In this document: in pieces, positions 24,111 to 33,061 of the stretch | How positions within the stretch are numbered: the first letter of the stretch is position 1 | Layout of the letters: every line of letters starts with the position of its first letter | Source of the DNA: Nitrospira sp. | GTDB lineage: Bacteria; Nitrospirota; Nitrospiria; Nitrospirales; Nitrospiraceae | DNA: 57,966 nt | Direction: 5' to 3' | NCBI GenBank assembly: GCA_016788885.1 | Contig: JAEURX010000050.1 | Span: forward strand, 1 to 57,966 | The notes under the pieces: generated by a model | Told to the model about the DNA's origin: nothing | Databases searched by the model: none | Seen by the model: only the letters and a program-made list of their open reading frames with translations | Position numbers and translations under genes: made by a program

Positions 24111-26606
24111 ATGGCTGAAGCAGTAGAACAAGACTTTTCAAACAACCAGAACCTCGAACCGCCCGACCAACTCCCCCTCCTACCGGTGCGCGATATCGTC
24201 GTCTTTCCCTACATGGTGCTGCCGCTGTTTGTCGGTCGGGAAATGTCGATCAAGGCGATCGAAGCGGCCCTGGCGGGAAACCGGATGCTGTTCCTTGCGA
24301 CGCAGAAGTCGCTGGATGTGGAGAATCCGCAGCCGGACGATATTCATCCGGTCGGCACCGTGGGCATCATCATGCGGATGCTCAAACTCCCCGATGAGCG
24401 GATCAAGATCCTGGTGCAAGGTCTCGCCAAGGGCCGGATCGAAGAATACATCCAGAACGACCCCTACTATTCCGTCCGCATCGAGAAACTCGTCGAGACG
24501 AAACAGCCCGGCTCCACGCTGGAGACCGAGGCGGTCATGCGCACGGTCAAAGAGCAGATCGAGAAAATCGTGAGCCTCGGCAAGGTGCTCATTCCCGATG
24601 TAATGGTCGTGATCGAAAACCTGGAAGACCCGGGCCGCCTCGCCGACATGGTCGCCTCAAACCTGGGATTGAAAGTCGACATTACCCAGACGGTCCTAGA
24701 AATCGTCGATCCGATTCAGCGGCTCCGCCAGATCAGCGAAATTCTCGCAAAGGAAATCGACGTCCTCTCGATGCAGCAAAAGATCCAGGCGCAAGCCAAG
24801 GGAGAGATGGACAAGACCCAGCGCGAATATTTCCTCCGTGAGCAGTTGAAGGCCATCCAGAAAGAACTCGGTGAACTGGACGAACGGGCAGAAGAAGTCG
24901 CTGAATTCCGCAAGCGGATCAAAGACGCGAAGATGCCCGAGAAGGTCCTCAAGGAAACCGAGAAACAGCTCAAGCGCCTCGAAAAGATGCACCCGGACAC
25001 GGCCGAGTCGGCCACCGTGCGCACCTACCTGGAATGGATGGTCGAACTGCCCTGGAACAAAAAGTCGAAAGATAACCTCGACCTCAAAGCGGCGATGAAG
25101 GTCCTGAACGAGGATCATTACGATCTGGAAAAGGTCAAGGAACGCATCATCGAATACCTCGCCGTGCGAAAGCTCAAGGAAAAGATGAAGGGCCCGATTC
25201 TCTGTTTCGTCGGCCCGCCTGGCGTCGGCAAGACCTCGCTGGGGAAATCCATCGCCCGTGCATTGGGCCGGGAGTTCGTCCGCATCAGCCTCGGCGGCGT
25301 CCGAGATGAAGCGGAAATCCGCGGCCACCGGCGCACCTATGTGGGCGCCCTGCCGGGACGGATCATTCAGGGCATGAAGCAGGCAGGCACAAACAATCCG
25401 GTCTTCATGCTCGACGAAGTCGATAAGGTGGGGATGGATTTTCGCGGCGACCCCTCGGCCGCGCTGCTGGAAGTCCTGGACCCCGAACAGAACAGCACCT
25501 TTACCGATCACTATCTCGGGGTGCCCTTTGACCTGACCGAAGTCATGTTCGTCACGACGGCGAATCTGATGGACCCGATTCTCCCAGCCCTGCGTGATCG
25601 CATGGAGGTCATCGACATCCCAGGCTACACGGAGGAAGAGAAACTCGGCATTGCCCAAAAATACCTGATCCCGCGGCAAATGAACGAGCATGGCATCACC
25701 GAGAAACATATCCGCGTCTCGGAGACGGCGATACGCCATGTCATCACGCACTACACCCGCGAGGCCGGCGTCCGCAATCTTGAGCGTGAGGTCGCCAACC
25801 TCATGCGGAAGGTGGCTAAAAAAGTCGCGGAAGGCAAAGCGGAGTGTCATGCCATCGATCACACCAATTTGAACAAATTTCTGGGCGTCGCGAAATTCGT
25901 CCCCGAAGCAGAGCTGGAAAAAGATGAAATTGGTGTCGCCACCGGCCTCGCGTGGACCGAAAGCGGCGGTGATGTGCTGTATATCGAAGCCACCGTCATG
26001 AAGGGCAAGGGGCAACTCACGCTCACCGGTCACCTCGGCGACGTCATGAAAGAATCGGCCCAGGCGGCCTTGAGTTATGTCCGGTCGCGGGAGAAGACGC
26101 TGGGCATCAACCCCGACCAGTTCGCGAAGAACGATATTCACATCCACGTGCCGGCCGGGGCGACCCCGAAAGACGGGCCTTCAGCGGGCATCACGATGGC
26201 CACGGCCATTGCCTCCGCGCTGGCGCAAGTGCCGGTACGCCGCGATCTGGCGATGACCGGCGAGATCACCTTACGCGGGCGTGTCCTCCCGATCGGCGGC
26301 CTCAAGGAAAAAATTCTCGCCGCCAAGCGAGCGCGACTCTCGACGGTCGTCCTGCCGAAACGTAACAAGAAGGATTTGGAAGAGATCCCCAAACACATCC
26401 TCAAAGGCATCGAGTTGATCTTCGTGGATACCGTGGATGATGTGATCAAAGCCGCCTTGCGACGGACCTCGTCGAGAAAGGCGGGCGCAGCAACGCCCAA
26501 AACGCCCGCAAAGAAAGCGGTGAAGGCCGGCGGATCGGCACGCGCGACGCAATCGTCACGGCGTCGCCTACAACGCCCGAGGGTCTCCGCATCACTCTCC
26601 CTCTAA
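24111..26606 (+). CDS. lon: ATP-dependent protease Lon
   Basis: Cytoplasmic AAA+ serine protease, 831 residues. Residues 20-215 form the LON substrate-binding domain ([20 protein letters not shown]). A coiled-coil linker follows, then the AAA+ domain with Walker [21 protein letters not shown] and Walker [11 protein letters not shown]. The protease domain has the catalytic Ser in [19 protein letters not shown] and the Lys about 40 residues later in [14 protein letters not shown]. After the usual end ([13 protein letters not shown]) there is a 48-residue Lys/Arg/Ala/Thr-rich tail that is not typical of Lon. Start: ATG with GGAG four bases upstream. Confidence 0.97.
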   Translation: MAEAVEQDFSNNQNLEPPDQLPLLPVRDIVVFPYMVLPLFVGREMSIKAIEAALAGNRMLFLATQKSLDVENPQPDDIHPVGTVGIIMRMLKLPDERIKILVQGLAKGRIEEYIQNDPYYSVRIEKLVETKQPGSTLETEAVMRTVKEQIEKIVSLGKVLIPDVMVVIENLEDPGRLADMVASNLGLKVDITQTVLEIVDPIQRLRQISEILAKEIDVLSMQQKIQAQAKGEMDKTQREYFLREQLKAIQKELGELDERAEEVAEFRKRIKDAKMPEKVLKETEKQLKRLEKMHPDTAESATVRTYLEWMVELPWNKKSKDNLDLKAAMKVLNEDHYDLEKVKERIIEYLAVRKLKEKMKGPILCFVGPPGVGKTSLGKSIARALGREFVRISLGGVRDEAEIRGHRRTYVGALPGRIIQGMKQAGTNNPVFMLDEVDKVGMDFRGDPSAALLEVLDPEQNSTFTDHYLGVPFDLTEVMFVTTANLMDPILPALRDRMEVIDIPGYTEEEKLGIAQKYLIPRQMNEHGITEKHIRVSETAIRHVITHYTREAGVRNLEREVANLMRKVAKKVAEGKAECHAIDHTNLNKFLGVAKFVPEAELEKDEIGVATGLAWTESGGDVLYIEATVMKGKGQLTLTGHLGDVMKESAQAALSYVRSREKTLGINPDQFAKNDIHIHVPAGATPKDGPSAGITMATAIASALAQVPVRRDLAMTGEITLRGRVLPIGGLKEKILAAKRARLSTVVLPKRNKKDLEEIPKHILKGIELIFVDTVDDVIKAALRRTSSRKAGAATPKTPAKKAVKAGGSARATQSSRRRLQRPRVSASLSL

Positions 26607-26681
26607 CCTCTTGTGCATGAGGCGCACGATCGTCATCCCCGACCTGCTGTTCCTACGAATGTCCCAGGATCCGGTGCACTG

Positions 26682-27722
26682 ATGCCGGCACGTGGGTCCC
26701 GCCGGGCCAGTCCGGTGAGCAGCGAGTTCGGCCTGATCCGGCGCCTCCAAGCACAGGCGGCGAAACCGGATCGGCAGGTGGCGCTCGGCATTGGCGACGA
26801 CACCGCGATCCTCAAGACATCCCCGACCGAATGGACCCTCATGACAACGGACCTGCTGGCAGAAGGGGTCCACTTCGACCTTGCCACCTCGTCCTGTGAG
26901 GACATCGGCTACAGGGCCGCGATCGCCAATCTCAGCGACATCGCCGCCATGGGCGGAACCCCCCGGTTCATGCTCGTCGCCATTGCCATTCCGTCGACCT
27001 GTTCCACCACGCACATCCAACAACTCTACCGCGGCATGATGCAGGCCTCCGCCCCATATCAAGTCTGCCTGGTCGGCGGCGACACCTCCGCATCCAAACA
27101 CGGGCTCTTTCTGAGCATCACCCTGACCGGCGTCGTACGTCCCGGCCACGCCCTGCTACGCAGCGAAGCACGCGTCGGAGATCGGCTCTACGTCACGGGA
27201 ACACTCGGTGACTCGCGTGCCGGGTTGGGCCTCTTGAGTTCGCGCCGACAGCACTCGTTCGCGTCCACTCACAGGCGATTTCTCCTGGCTCGCCACCATC
27301 GCCCATCCGCCCGCATCGCCGAAGGCCAGTGGCTCGTCAAACATGGGCTGTCCGAGGCGGCGATCGACCTGTCTGACGGCCTTACCGGAGATCTCCGTCA
27401 CATCTGTGAACACAGCCACGTCGGGGCGGACGTCCTGGCCGATGCGCTCCCGATCTCCCCGGCCTGCCGAGCCTACGCGGCTGCGCGCCGCATCGCACCA
27501 CAGGATCTTGCACTGCAAGGCGGAGAAGACTATGAATTGCTGTTCACCGTACCGGCCGATCGGCAAGCCCGGTTTGATCGGTTGGCAGGGAACACCACCT
27601 TCCGTTTCACCTGTATCGGGACCATCACGCCCAAGCGGTCCGGCCTACGCTTACGAACGCAGCAGGGCCTCACCGGCGCTCTTCCGCTCATCAGTTATGA
27701 ACATTTCCGACGGCCTTCGTAG
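26682..27722 (+). CDS. thiL: Thiamine-monophosphate kinase
   Basis: Phosphorylates thiamine monophosphate to the active diphosphate. The 346-residue protein carries EFGLIRRLQAQ, ALGIGDDTAILK, TTDLLAEGVHF (Mg/ATP-binding aspartates), ANLSDIAAMGG, VGGDTSASKHGLFLSI, AAIDLSDGLTGDLRHICE and LQGGEDYELLFTVPA, all ThiL motifs. I chose the ATG at 26682; the frame is open from a GTG at 26613, and a GTG at about 26714, just before SSEFGLI, is also possible. The other thiamin genes of the window (thiS, thiG, thiE) are 16 kb away in a separate operon. Confidence 0.93.
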   Translation: MPARGSRRASPVSSEFGLIRRLQAQAAKPDRQVALGIGDDTAILKTSPTEWTLMTTDLLAEGVHFDLATSSCEDIGYRAAIANLSDIAAMGGTPRFMLVAIAIPSTCSTTHIQQLYRGMMQASAPYQVCLVGGDTSASKHGLFLSITLTGVVRPGHALLRSEARVGDRLYVTGTLGDSRAGLGLLSSRRQHSFASTHRRFLLARHHRPSARIAEGQWLVKHGLSEAAIDLSDGLTGDLRHICEHSHVGADVLADALPISPACRAYAAARRIAPQDLALQGGEDYELLFTVPADRQARFDRLAGNTTFRFTCIGTITPKRSGLRLRTQQGLTGALPLISYEHFRRPS

Positions 27723-27745
27723 CAGCAGACGTCTGCGGACCTTGT

Positions 27746-28225
27746 ATGGCTAACCTACGTTCGTTGTTTCGCCAAATTCTCCATCTCGACGAATCGCCGC
27801 ACAAGACGGCGCTGGCGTTTGCCATCGGCACCTTCATTGGGTTTTCGCCAGCCTATGGGCTGCATATGGTCATGGTGGGATTCTGCGCCTGGGCGTTCGG
27901 ATGGAACGTGGTGGCCCTGCTCGCCGGAGCCTTTCTTAACAACCCCTGGACGCTCATCCCCATTCTCGGCGCCACCTACTGGACCGGCGCAGTCCTACTC
28001 GGGGTGCGGGACGTTCCCTCGTTCGATTGGAGCGACCTGTCGTTCATGGGCATTTATCATCAGGTCGCGCCCTATGCCTGGCCGTTTGTGCTCGGCGGGA
28101 TGGTCCTGAGCATTGCCGGCGCCCTGCTGGCCTATCCCATCGCCTATTTCGTGCTCACCAAATATCGACGGAGTAACGCGGCGGACTGCGCAACGCATTT
28201 GCCCCCGTCGTCCGGCCTAGGCTAA
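27746..28225 (+). CDS. DUF2062 domain membrane protein
   Basis: A 159-residue protein with the DUF2062 pattern: a short cytosolic start (SLFRQILHLDESPHKTALAF), then FAIGTFIGFSPAYGLHMVMV, a hydrophobic hairpin with LLAGAFLNNPWTLIPILGAT, and a last helix near residues 112-137. The NNPWT motif is characteristic. Function is not established; in some genomes DUF2062 domains are linked to glycosyltransferases or envelope genes. Begins 23 bp after thiL, so probably co-transcribed with it. Confidence 0.85.
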   Translation: MANLRSLFRQILHLDESPHKTALAFAIGTFIGFSPAYGLHMVMVGFCAWAFGWNVVALLAGAFLNNPWTLIPILGATYWTGAVLLGVRDVPSFDWSDLSFMGIYHQVAPYAWPFVLGGMVLSIAGALLAYPIAYFVLTKYRRSNAADCATHLPPSSGLG

Positions 28226-28248
28226 GATCAGCCATCGATCGGCCAGGC

Positions 28249-29670
28249 ATGAAACTACCTTCCGCCATTCCTCCAGCACCCTATGACGGTTCCGCGCTTA
28301 TTGCTGATCCGATCCATGAATACGTCTCATTCACCGTCCCCTATGCGACACCCGATCCGTCCGAGCGAACGGAAAAGGATCTGATCGACTCGCCCTGGGT
28401 CCAACGGCTGCGCTACATCTACCAGCTGCAAAGTGCTCGATGGGTCTACCCTTCTGCCGAACATACGCGGTTCGTGCACTCGTTGGGGACCATGCATGTC
28501 GCCGGACGGTTTGCTCGTCATCTGTATCCATTTCTACGACAGGCCGTCCCCGATCTTCCCTCAGCCTCGTTCGTAGAGGAATTTTTGCGGATTACTGCGC
28601 TCGTGCATGACATCGGGCATGGTCCCTTCTGCCATTTCTTCGATGACAACTATCTACACGGCTTCGGCCTCTCCCACGAGAAACTGGGCCAGATCATCGT
28701 GCGGGAACATTTAGGGCCGCTGATCAAAAAAATCCGCCGCAGTCCGTCCGGCCCGTTCGACCGGGGCGAGGAATTGAATCCCGATCATATCGCCCACGTG
28801 ATCTTGAAGGAGAAAGGCAAGGACAATTCCCGCATTCCACGTTGGATCAATGTCCTCCAGCCGGTCATCTCGGGAAGCTACACGGCCGACAATCTGGACT
28901 ACGTCCTACGCGATGCCTACATGTGCGGCGTCGCGGTCGGACCGGTCGATCTCACTCGGCTGATCCACTACACCATCATCACCGACAAAGGCTTCACCAT
29001 CCATAAAACCGGACTCCCGGCCCTCCACATGTTCCTCAATACGCGCATGTACCTCTATTCCAACGTGTACTATCACCGGACCACGAGAGCGATCGACATC
29101 CATTTGCGCGATATCTTCGGCAACACCATGAAGCGGCTCTTTCCCGCTAACCCGTCGAAGCACATGGAGGACTACCTGACCCTGACGGATTGGTCGTTGC
29201 TGGAAGATGTGCGACGATGGAAAAAGGCCGGACAAATCAGCCTGCGTCGCTTACACCAGGAGTGGGCGCATATCCTCAACCGCGACGTGAAATGGAAAAT
29301 GGCCTACAGCACCGTCCTCAAAGAAAAGGGTATCGAGCGGGGCATGGACTTTCCCAGTCATGAACAGTTCCAGCAACAGATTCAGAATGCATTGCCGTCC
29401 AAGCTTCAAGACCTGCCCTTCCGCGTCGATATGGCGCCGCTTGATCCACGCCCCGACCCCAAGGATACGCGCGGCATTCCCCTGCTCGTCTATGACCCGG
29501 GGACAAAGGGGCTGTCGACCGAGCCCCTGGAAGAGTTCCTTGATCTGTTACCAACCAGGCTGGTGCAATTCCGCATTTATGCCCTCGACCATGACCACGA
29601 CGCAGCGCTCTCGACAGCCGCCGCCACTGTCCTCAATAAAACATCCGCAAGCATCGAGACGAACTTTTAG
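28249..29670 (+). CDS. HD-domain phosphohydrolase (dNTPase-like)
   Basis: A 473-residue HD-superfamily protein related to dGTPase/SAMHD1-like enzymes. The metal-binding residues are visible in order: AEHTRFVHSLGTMHVAGRF (H), ALVHDIGHGPFCHFFDD (HD plus the second His) and YTADNLDYVLRDAYMCG (D). The N-terminus has DPIHEYVSFTVPYA and SPWVQRLRYIYQLQSARWVY, typical of this group. Beyond residue 330 a less conserved C-terminal domain follows. Likely hydrolyses dNTPs or another nucleotide; the actual substrate is unknown. It is the last gene before a 197-bp gap and the signalling cassette. Confidence 0.88.
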   Translation: MKLPSAIPPAPYDGSALIADPIHEYVSFTVPYATPDPSERTEKDLIDSPWVQRLRYIYQLQSARWVYPSAEHTRFVHSLGTMHVAGRFARHLYPFLRQAVPDLPSASFVEEFLRITALVHDIGHGPFCHFFDDNYLHGFGLSHEKLGQIIVREHLGPLIKKIRRSPSGPFDRGEELNPDHIAHVILKEKGKDNSRIPRWINVLQPVISGSYTADNLDYVLRDAYMCGVAVGPVDLTRLIHYTIITDKGFTIHKTGLPALHMFLNTRMYLYSNVYYHRTTRAIDIHLRDIFGNTMKRLFPANPSKHMEDYLTLTDWSLLEDVRRWKKAGQISLRRLHQEWAHILNRDVKWKMAYSTVLKEKGIERGMDFPSHEQFQQQIQNALPSKLQDLPFRVDMAPLDPRPDPKDTRGIPLLVYDPGTKGLSTEPLEEFLDLLPTRLVQFRIYALDHDHDAALSTAAATVLNKTSASIETNF

Positions 29671-29781
29671 CGTCTCTCCCAGCTTGAACCAGGTCCAGCA
29701 ATTTTCTCAGCTACCGAGTAATTCCCCCCCCCACGAGCACCCTAGGCATTCCACTAGGGCCCATCGCATCTACTGGATTTT

Positions 29782-29811
29782 ATTGTTCCTCTCCATAGTA
29801 AATGGAACAAT
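29782..29811. promoter_or_regulatory. Perfect inverted repeat upstream of the histidine kinase (possible operator)
   Basis: ATTGTTCC (29782-29789) and GGAACAAT (29804-29811) are exact inverted copies separated by 14 bp, in an AT-rich island about 60-90 bp before the kinase ATG. No run of T follows on either strand, so it does not look like an intrinsic terminator. The rest of the 29671-29867 gap contains a weaker CCCTAG/CTAGGG hairpin near 29740-29760 and no gene. Confidence 0.4.
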
Positions 29812-29867
29812 TGACTGATCTCTCGCTGTAGTAGCGACGGTACGGTGCGCTATGAAAGAGGAGCCCT

Positions 29868-32621
29868 ATGACCAGTAATGGTCGCGACGGGCTATCGACC
29901 GAGAAGCTGAGTCCTCGCGTTCGCGAACTGGGCGTATGTGCTTTCATTGCCGCCCTCGTCGGTGGCGTGTTTGCCCTAGACTGCCTCACCCCCCGCGGCA
30001 TTCCAGTGTGGGTTCTCTATATCCTGCCGCTTGTCCTCACATCCAGGACGTCCCATCCCTGGAGCTCACCCGTCGTCGCGGCGATCTGCACCGTGCTGAC
30101 ATTATTCGGGTACATCCTCTCTCCGGAAGTGCCTGGCGTCCCCATCTGGCTGTCGCAAGTCAGCCGTTCCTTCTGCCTCGCCATCTTCCCACTCATCGCC
30201 TATTTAGGCTACCGGGAGAAGAGGTTGACCCTTGAGCTAGTCAAGTCAACCAGGCTGGCCGCAGAACACACAGCCCTTCAGGAAAAGTCGCAGTGGTTGC
30301 AGAAAACCGCCGCGGAGGTGCAGGACCTCTATGACCACGCCCCATGTGGCTATCACTCTCTCGATTCCACCGGCCTCATCGTCGCCATAAATCAAACGGA
30401 ATCGGACTGGTTGGGGTACAGCAAGGAAGAACTCATCGGCCAAAAACGATTTACAGAATTCTTCACGCCTGCTGGAATCCGCTTGTTCAAAGAGCAATTT
30501 CCGAAAGTTATCACGGACGGTCATGTCAAGGACGTGGAGTTTGAGCTGATACGAAAAGACGGATCGACATTGTTCGTCCTGCTCAACGCCTCAGCCCTGA
30601 CCGATTCCGAAGGACGGTTTATCGCGAGTCGCTCGACACTTATCGATATCACGGAGCGGAAACGCGTGGATCAGGCCTTGCGAGACAGTCATCAGTCGCT
30701 GGAGGCCTTAGTGGCGGAACGCACGACCGCACTTCAAGCATCCAATCAGCGCCTCGAGCAAGAACTGGCGCAAAGCCAACAGATTCAGCAGGCGTTGACC
30801 GCCAGCGAAAACCGGTTTCGAGAACTGGTTGAATCGCTTCCTCTGCCGATCTGGACCTGTCTTCCTGACGGCACCTGCGACTATCTCAGTCCACAATGGG
30901 CGAAATATACGGGAAAGGCCGGCGACGAGCCCGTCAGCGCCGGATGTCTCCCGCACGTCCACCCCGAAGACCGCCCGAGAATCGCCGAGCAATGGCGGGA
31001 GGCCGTGGCTCGTATCCACCCCCTCGATGCTGAACTGCGCTTCAAGCGGGCTGACGGAATCTACCGCTGGTTCCATGCCCATGCGATACCGGTCCGGGAC
31101 CAGAACGGCCACGTGCTGAAGTGGGTGGGAACCTACACCGACATACATGATCGTAAACAAGCGCAGGAAATCCAGGCTCGGCTGGCCGCCATCGTCGAAT
31201 CATCCTCCGATGCCATCATGAGCAAAGACCTCGATGGACGGATCTTATCCTGGAACAAGAGCGCCGAGCTCATGTTCGGTTACCCCAGTGGAGAGATTAT
31301 CGGCCAACCGATTCTCCGCATCCTGCCACCGGACAGTCGTGCGGAAGAATCGATCCTCATCGAGGAGATCAAAGCAGGCATCCGCATCCAGCAATTCGAA
31401 AGCGTGCGAATCCATAAAGACGGCCATACCATCCAGGTGTCCTTGACCGTCTCTCCCATTCTGGATGCAAACGGCCGAGTTGCGGCCGTATCGACGATTG
31501 CCCGCGATATCACGGAACGCAAACGTGCCGAGGCCACAGTGAATCAGCAACGTCGGCTCATCGACTTATCCTACGAGCCGATTTTCTCCTGGGATACCGA
31601 GCGCGGCATTTTGGATTGGAATCGAGGCTGCGAGCAATTGTATGGCTATACACGGGCCGAAGCACTCGGCAGGAACAGTCATACGCTTCTCAAGAGTACC
31701 CTTCCTTGCCCCCTCGCCGACATTCTCGCCGAATTGGACGCCACCGGTGCCTGGACCGGAGAAATTCATCATCGCACTAAAGACGGACGGGAGTTGCTCG
31801 TGGAGAGCCGATGGGGCCTGATGAAAACGGGCGACCACCTCCTTCTGCTCGAAACAAACCGGGACATCACGGAACGGCGGCAAGCCGAACAGATGATCTT
31901 AAAAAAGAACAAGGATCTCGAAACGCTGCTCTACGTCACCTCACACGATCTGAAGGAACCGCTGCGCGCTATTGAAAGTTTCTCAATACTCCTCCAGGAA
32001 CGGTATGCAGATCGGCTGGATGAGAAGGGGCAGGATTTCCTCCGCCGTATCGTCCGGGCCACACAGCGGCTCGACCAGCTCCTCACGGATATTCTGGAAC
32101 TCTCCCGCGCACAACGCATGGAGCCACCCGTCGATGAGATCGATGCCAACCAGCTGGTCCAGGAAGTCTTGCGGCGGCTGGAAAGCCGCATCAAATCGAC
32201 CTGCGCCAGGATCACCGTGCGCTCGCCATTACCGCGCCTGCGGGTCAATAAGACGTGGGCGGTGCAGGGCATCTACAATTTGGTCGCCAACGCGTTGAAG
32301 TTTGTCGCACCGGGGACACCTCCGGACATCGAGATCGCTCCCCACATTGAAATCGATCTCGATGGGGAGGAAGTCGTCGGATTGGTGGTCAGGGATCGCG
32401 GCCCCGGCGTGCCCTCCGATCAACACGATCGAATCTTTGAGTTGTTCCGACGTGCGGTAGGCCGCGATATCGAAGGCACCGGAGCCGGTTTGGCCATCGT
32501 TCGTCAGGTGGCGGAACGGCATGGCGGGCGCACCTGGGTTTCCCCTCGCGACGGTGGAGGATCGGAATTTTTCATTACATTCGGCATCAACCGGCAGGTT
32601 GCCAAAGAGGTAGGACCATGA
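29868..32621 (+). CDS. Membrane-bound multi-PAS sensor histidine kinase
   Basis: A 917-residue sensor. The first 115 residues hold about four hydrophobic segments (LGVCAFIAALVGGVFALDCL and onward). Four PAS/PAC units follow, at roughly 145-265, 310-430, 433-555 and 560-680; three end in the IT-ER boundary motif and the second in IHDRK. A coiled stretch (ALVAERTTALQASNQRLEQE) lies between the first two. The HisKA domain has VTSHDLKEPLRAIESFSILL with the phospho-acceptor His, and the ATPase domain has YNLVANALKFV, VRDRGPGVP and GTGAGLAIVRQVAERHGG. The helix type resembles phytochrome-like kinases that pair with Rcp1-type regulators, which is what lies next. GAGGAG ribosome site four bases before the ATG. 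The signal sensed is unknown. Confidence 0.93.
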   Translation: MTSNGRDGLSTEKLSPRVRELGVCAFIAALVGGVFALDCLTPRGIPVWVLYILPLVLTSRTSHPWSSPVVAAICTVLTLFGYILSPEVPGVPIWLSQVSRSFCLAIFPLIAYLGYREKRLTLELVKSTRLAAEHTALQEKSQWLQKTAAEVQDLYDHAPCGYHSLDSTGLIVAINQTESDWLGYSKEELIGQKRFTEFFTPAGIRLFKEQFPKVITDGHVKDVEFELIRKDGSTLFVLLNASALTDSEGRFIASRSTLIDITERKRVDQALRDSHQSLEALVAERTTALQASNQRLEQELAQSQQIQQALTASENRFRELVESLPLPIWTCLPDGTCDYLSPQWAKYTGKAGDEPVSAGCLPHVHPEDRPRIAEQWREAVARIHPLDAELRFKRADGIYRWFHAHAIPVRDQNGHVLKWVGTYTDIHDRKQAQEIQARLAAIVESSSDAIMSKDLDGRILSWNKSAELMFGYPSGEIIGQPILRILPPDSRAEESILIEEIKAGIRIQQFESVRIHKDGHTIQVSLTVSPILDANGRVAAVSTIARDITERKRAEATVNQQRRLIDLSYEPIFSWDTERGILDWNRGCEQLYGYTRAEALGRNSHTLLKSTLPCPLADILAELDATGAWTGEIHHRTKDGRELLVESRWGLMKTGDHLLLLETNRDITERRQAEQMILKKNKDLETLLYVTSHDLKEPLRAIESFSILLQERYADRLDEKGQDFLRRIVRATQRLDQLLTDILELSRAQRMEPPVDEIDANQLVQEVLRRLESRIKSTCARITVRSPLPRLRVNKTWAVQGIYNLVANALKFVAPGTPPDIEIAPHIEIDLDGEEVVGLVVRDRGPGVPSDQHDRIFELFRRAVGRDIEGTGAGLAIVRQVAERHGGRTWVSPRDGGGSEFFITFGINRQVAKEVGP

Positions 32622-33058
32622 CGATGAGACCATTCGACATTCTGATCGCGGAAGACAACGAAGATGACATTTTGCTCATCCGTGAGGCGTTTGAAACGGT
32701 CAACATGACCAACCGCGTCGCCGTAGTTCGGGACGGGGCTGAAGCCTTAGACTACCTACGCGGGGAAGGCCCCTTCAGTCAATGTCCGCTCCCGGGCATG
32801 GTCTTGTTGGACATTAATATGCCGAAAAAAACGGGGCTTGAGGTGCTCGCCGAAATCAAAGCCGACCCTCGCTTTCGCGCGCTGCCCGTCGTCATTCTAA
32901 CCGTCAGTGAACGGGAAGAGGATATTGTTCGTTCATTCGAGCAAGGTGCCTGCTCCTACATTCGCAAGCCGGTCACGTTTACCCGCTTTATCGCCGTCGT
33001 CAAAGAGTTCGAGCTGTATTGGACCCTGGTCTCCAAGGTTCCTACGTTGAAGAGGTAA
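32618..33058 (+). CDS. Rcp1-like single-domain response regulator
   Basis: A 146-residue stand-alone receiver. It shows FDILIAEDNEDDILLIREAF (acidic pocket), VLLDINMPKKTGLEVLAEIK with the phospho-acceptor Asp and the long loop seen in Rcp1/CheY-like regulators, VVILTVSEREEDI and YIRKPVTFTRF with the conserved Lys-Pro. No output domain. The start overlaps the kinase stop by 4 bp (ATGA), so the two are translationally coupled and probably partners. The phosphoryl group may pass on to the next gene product. Confidence 0.93.
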   Translation: MTMRPFDILIAEDNEDDILLIREAFETVNMTNRVAVVRDGAEALDYLRGEGPFSQCPLPGMVLLDINMPKKTGLEVLAEIKADPRFRALPVVILTVSEREEDIVRSFEQGACSYIRKPVTFTRFIAVVKEFELYWTLVSKVPTLKR

Positions 33059-33061
33059 CAC

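Noticed and set aside
24696..26147. 483-residue antisense ORF within lon
   Set aside because: Mirror-frame artefact of the strong codon bias of lon; the translation is Phe/Leu/Asp-rich without any domain.
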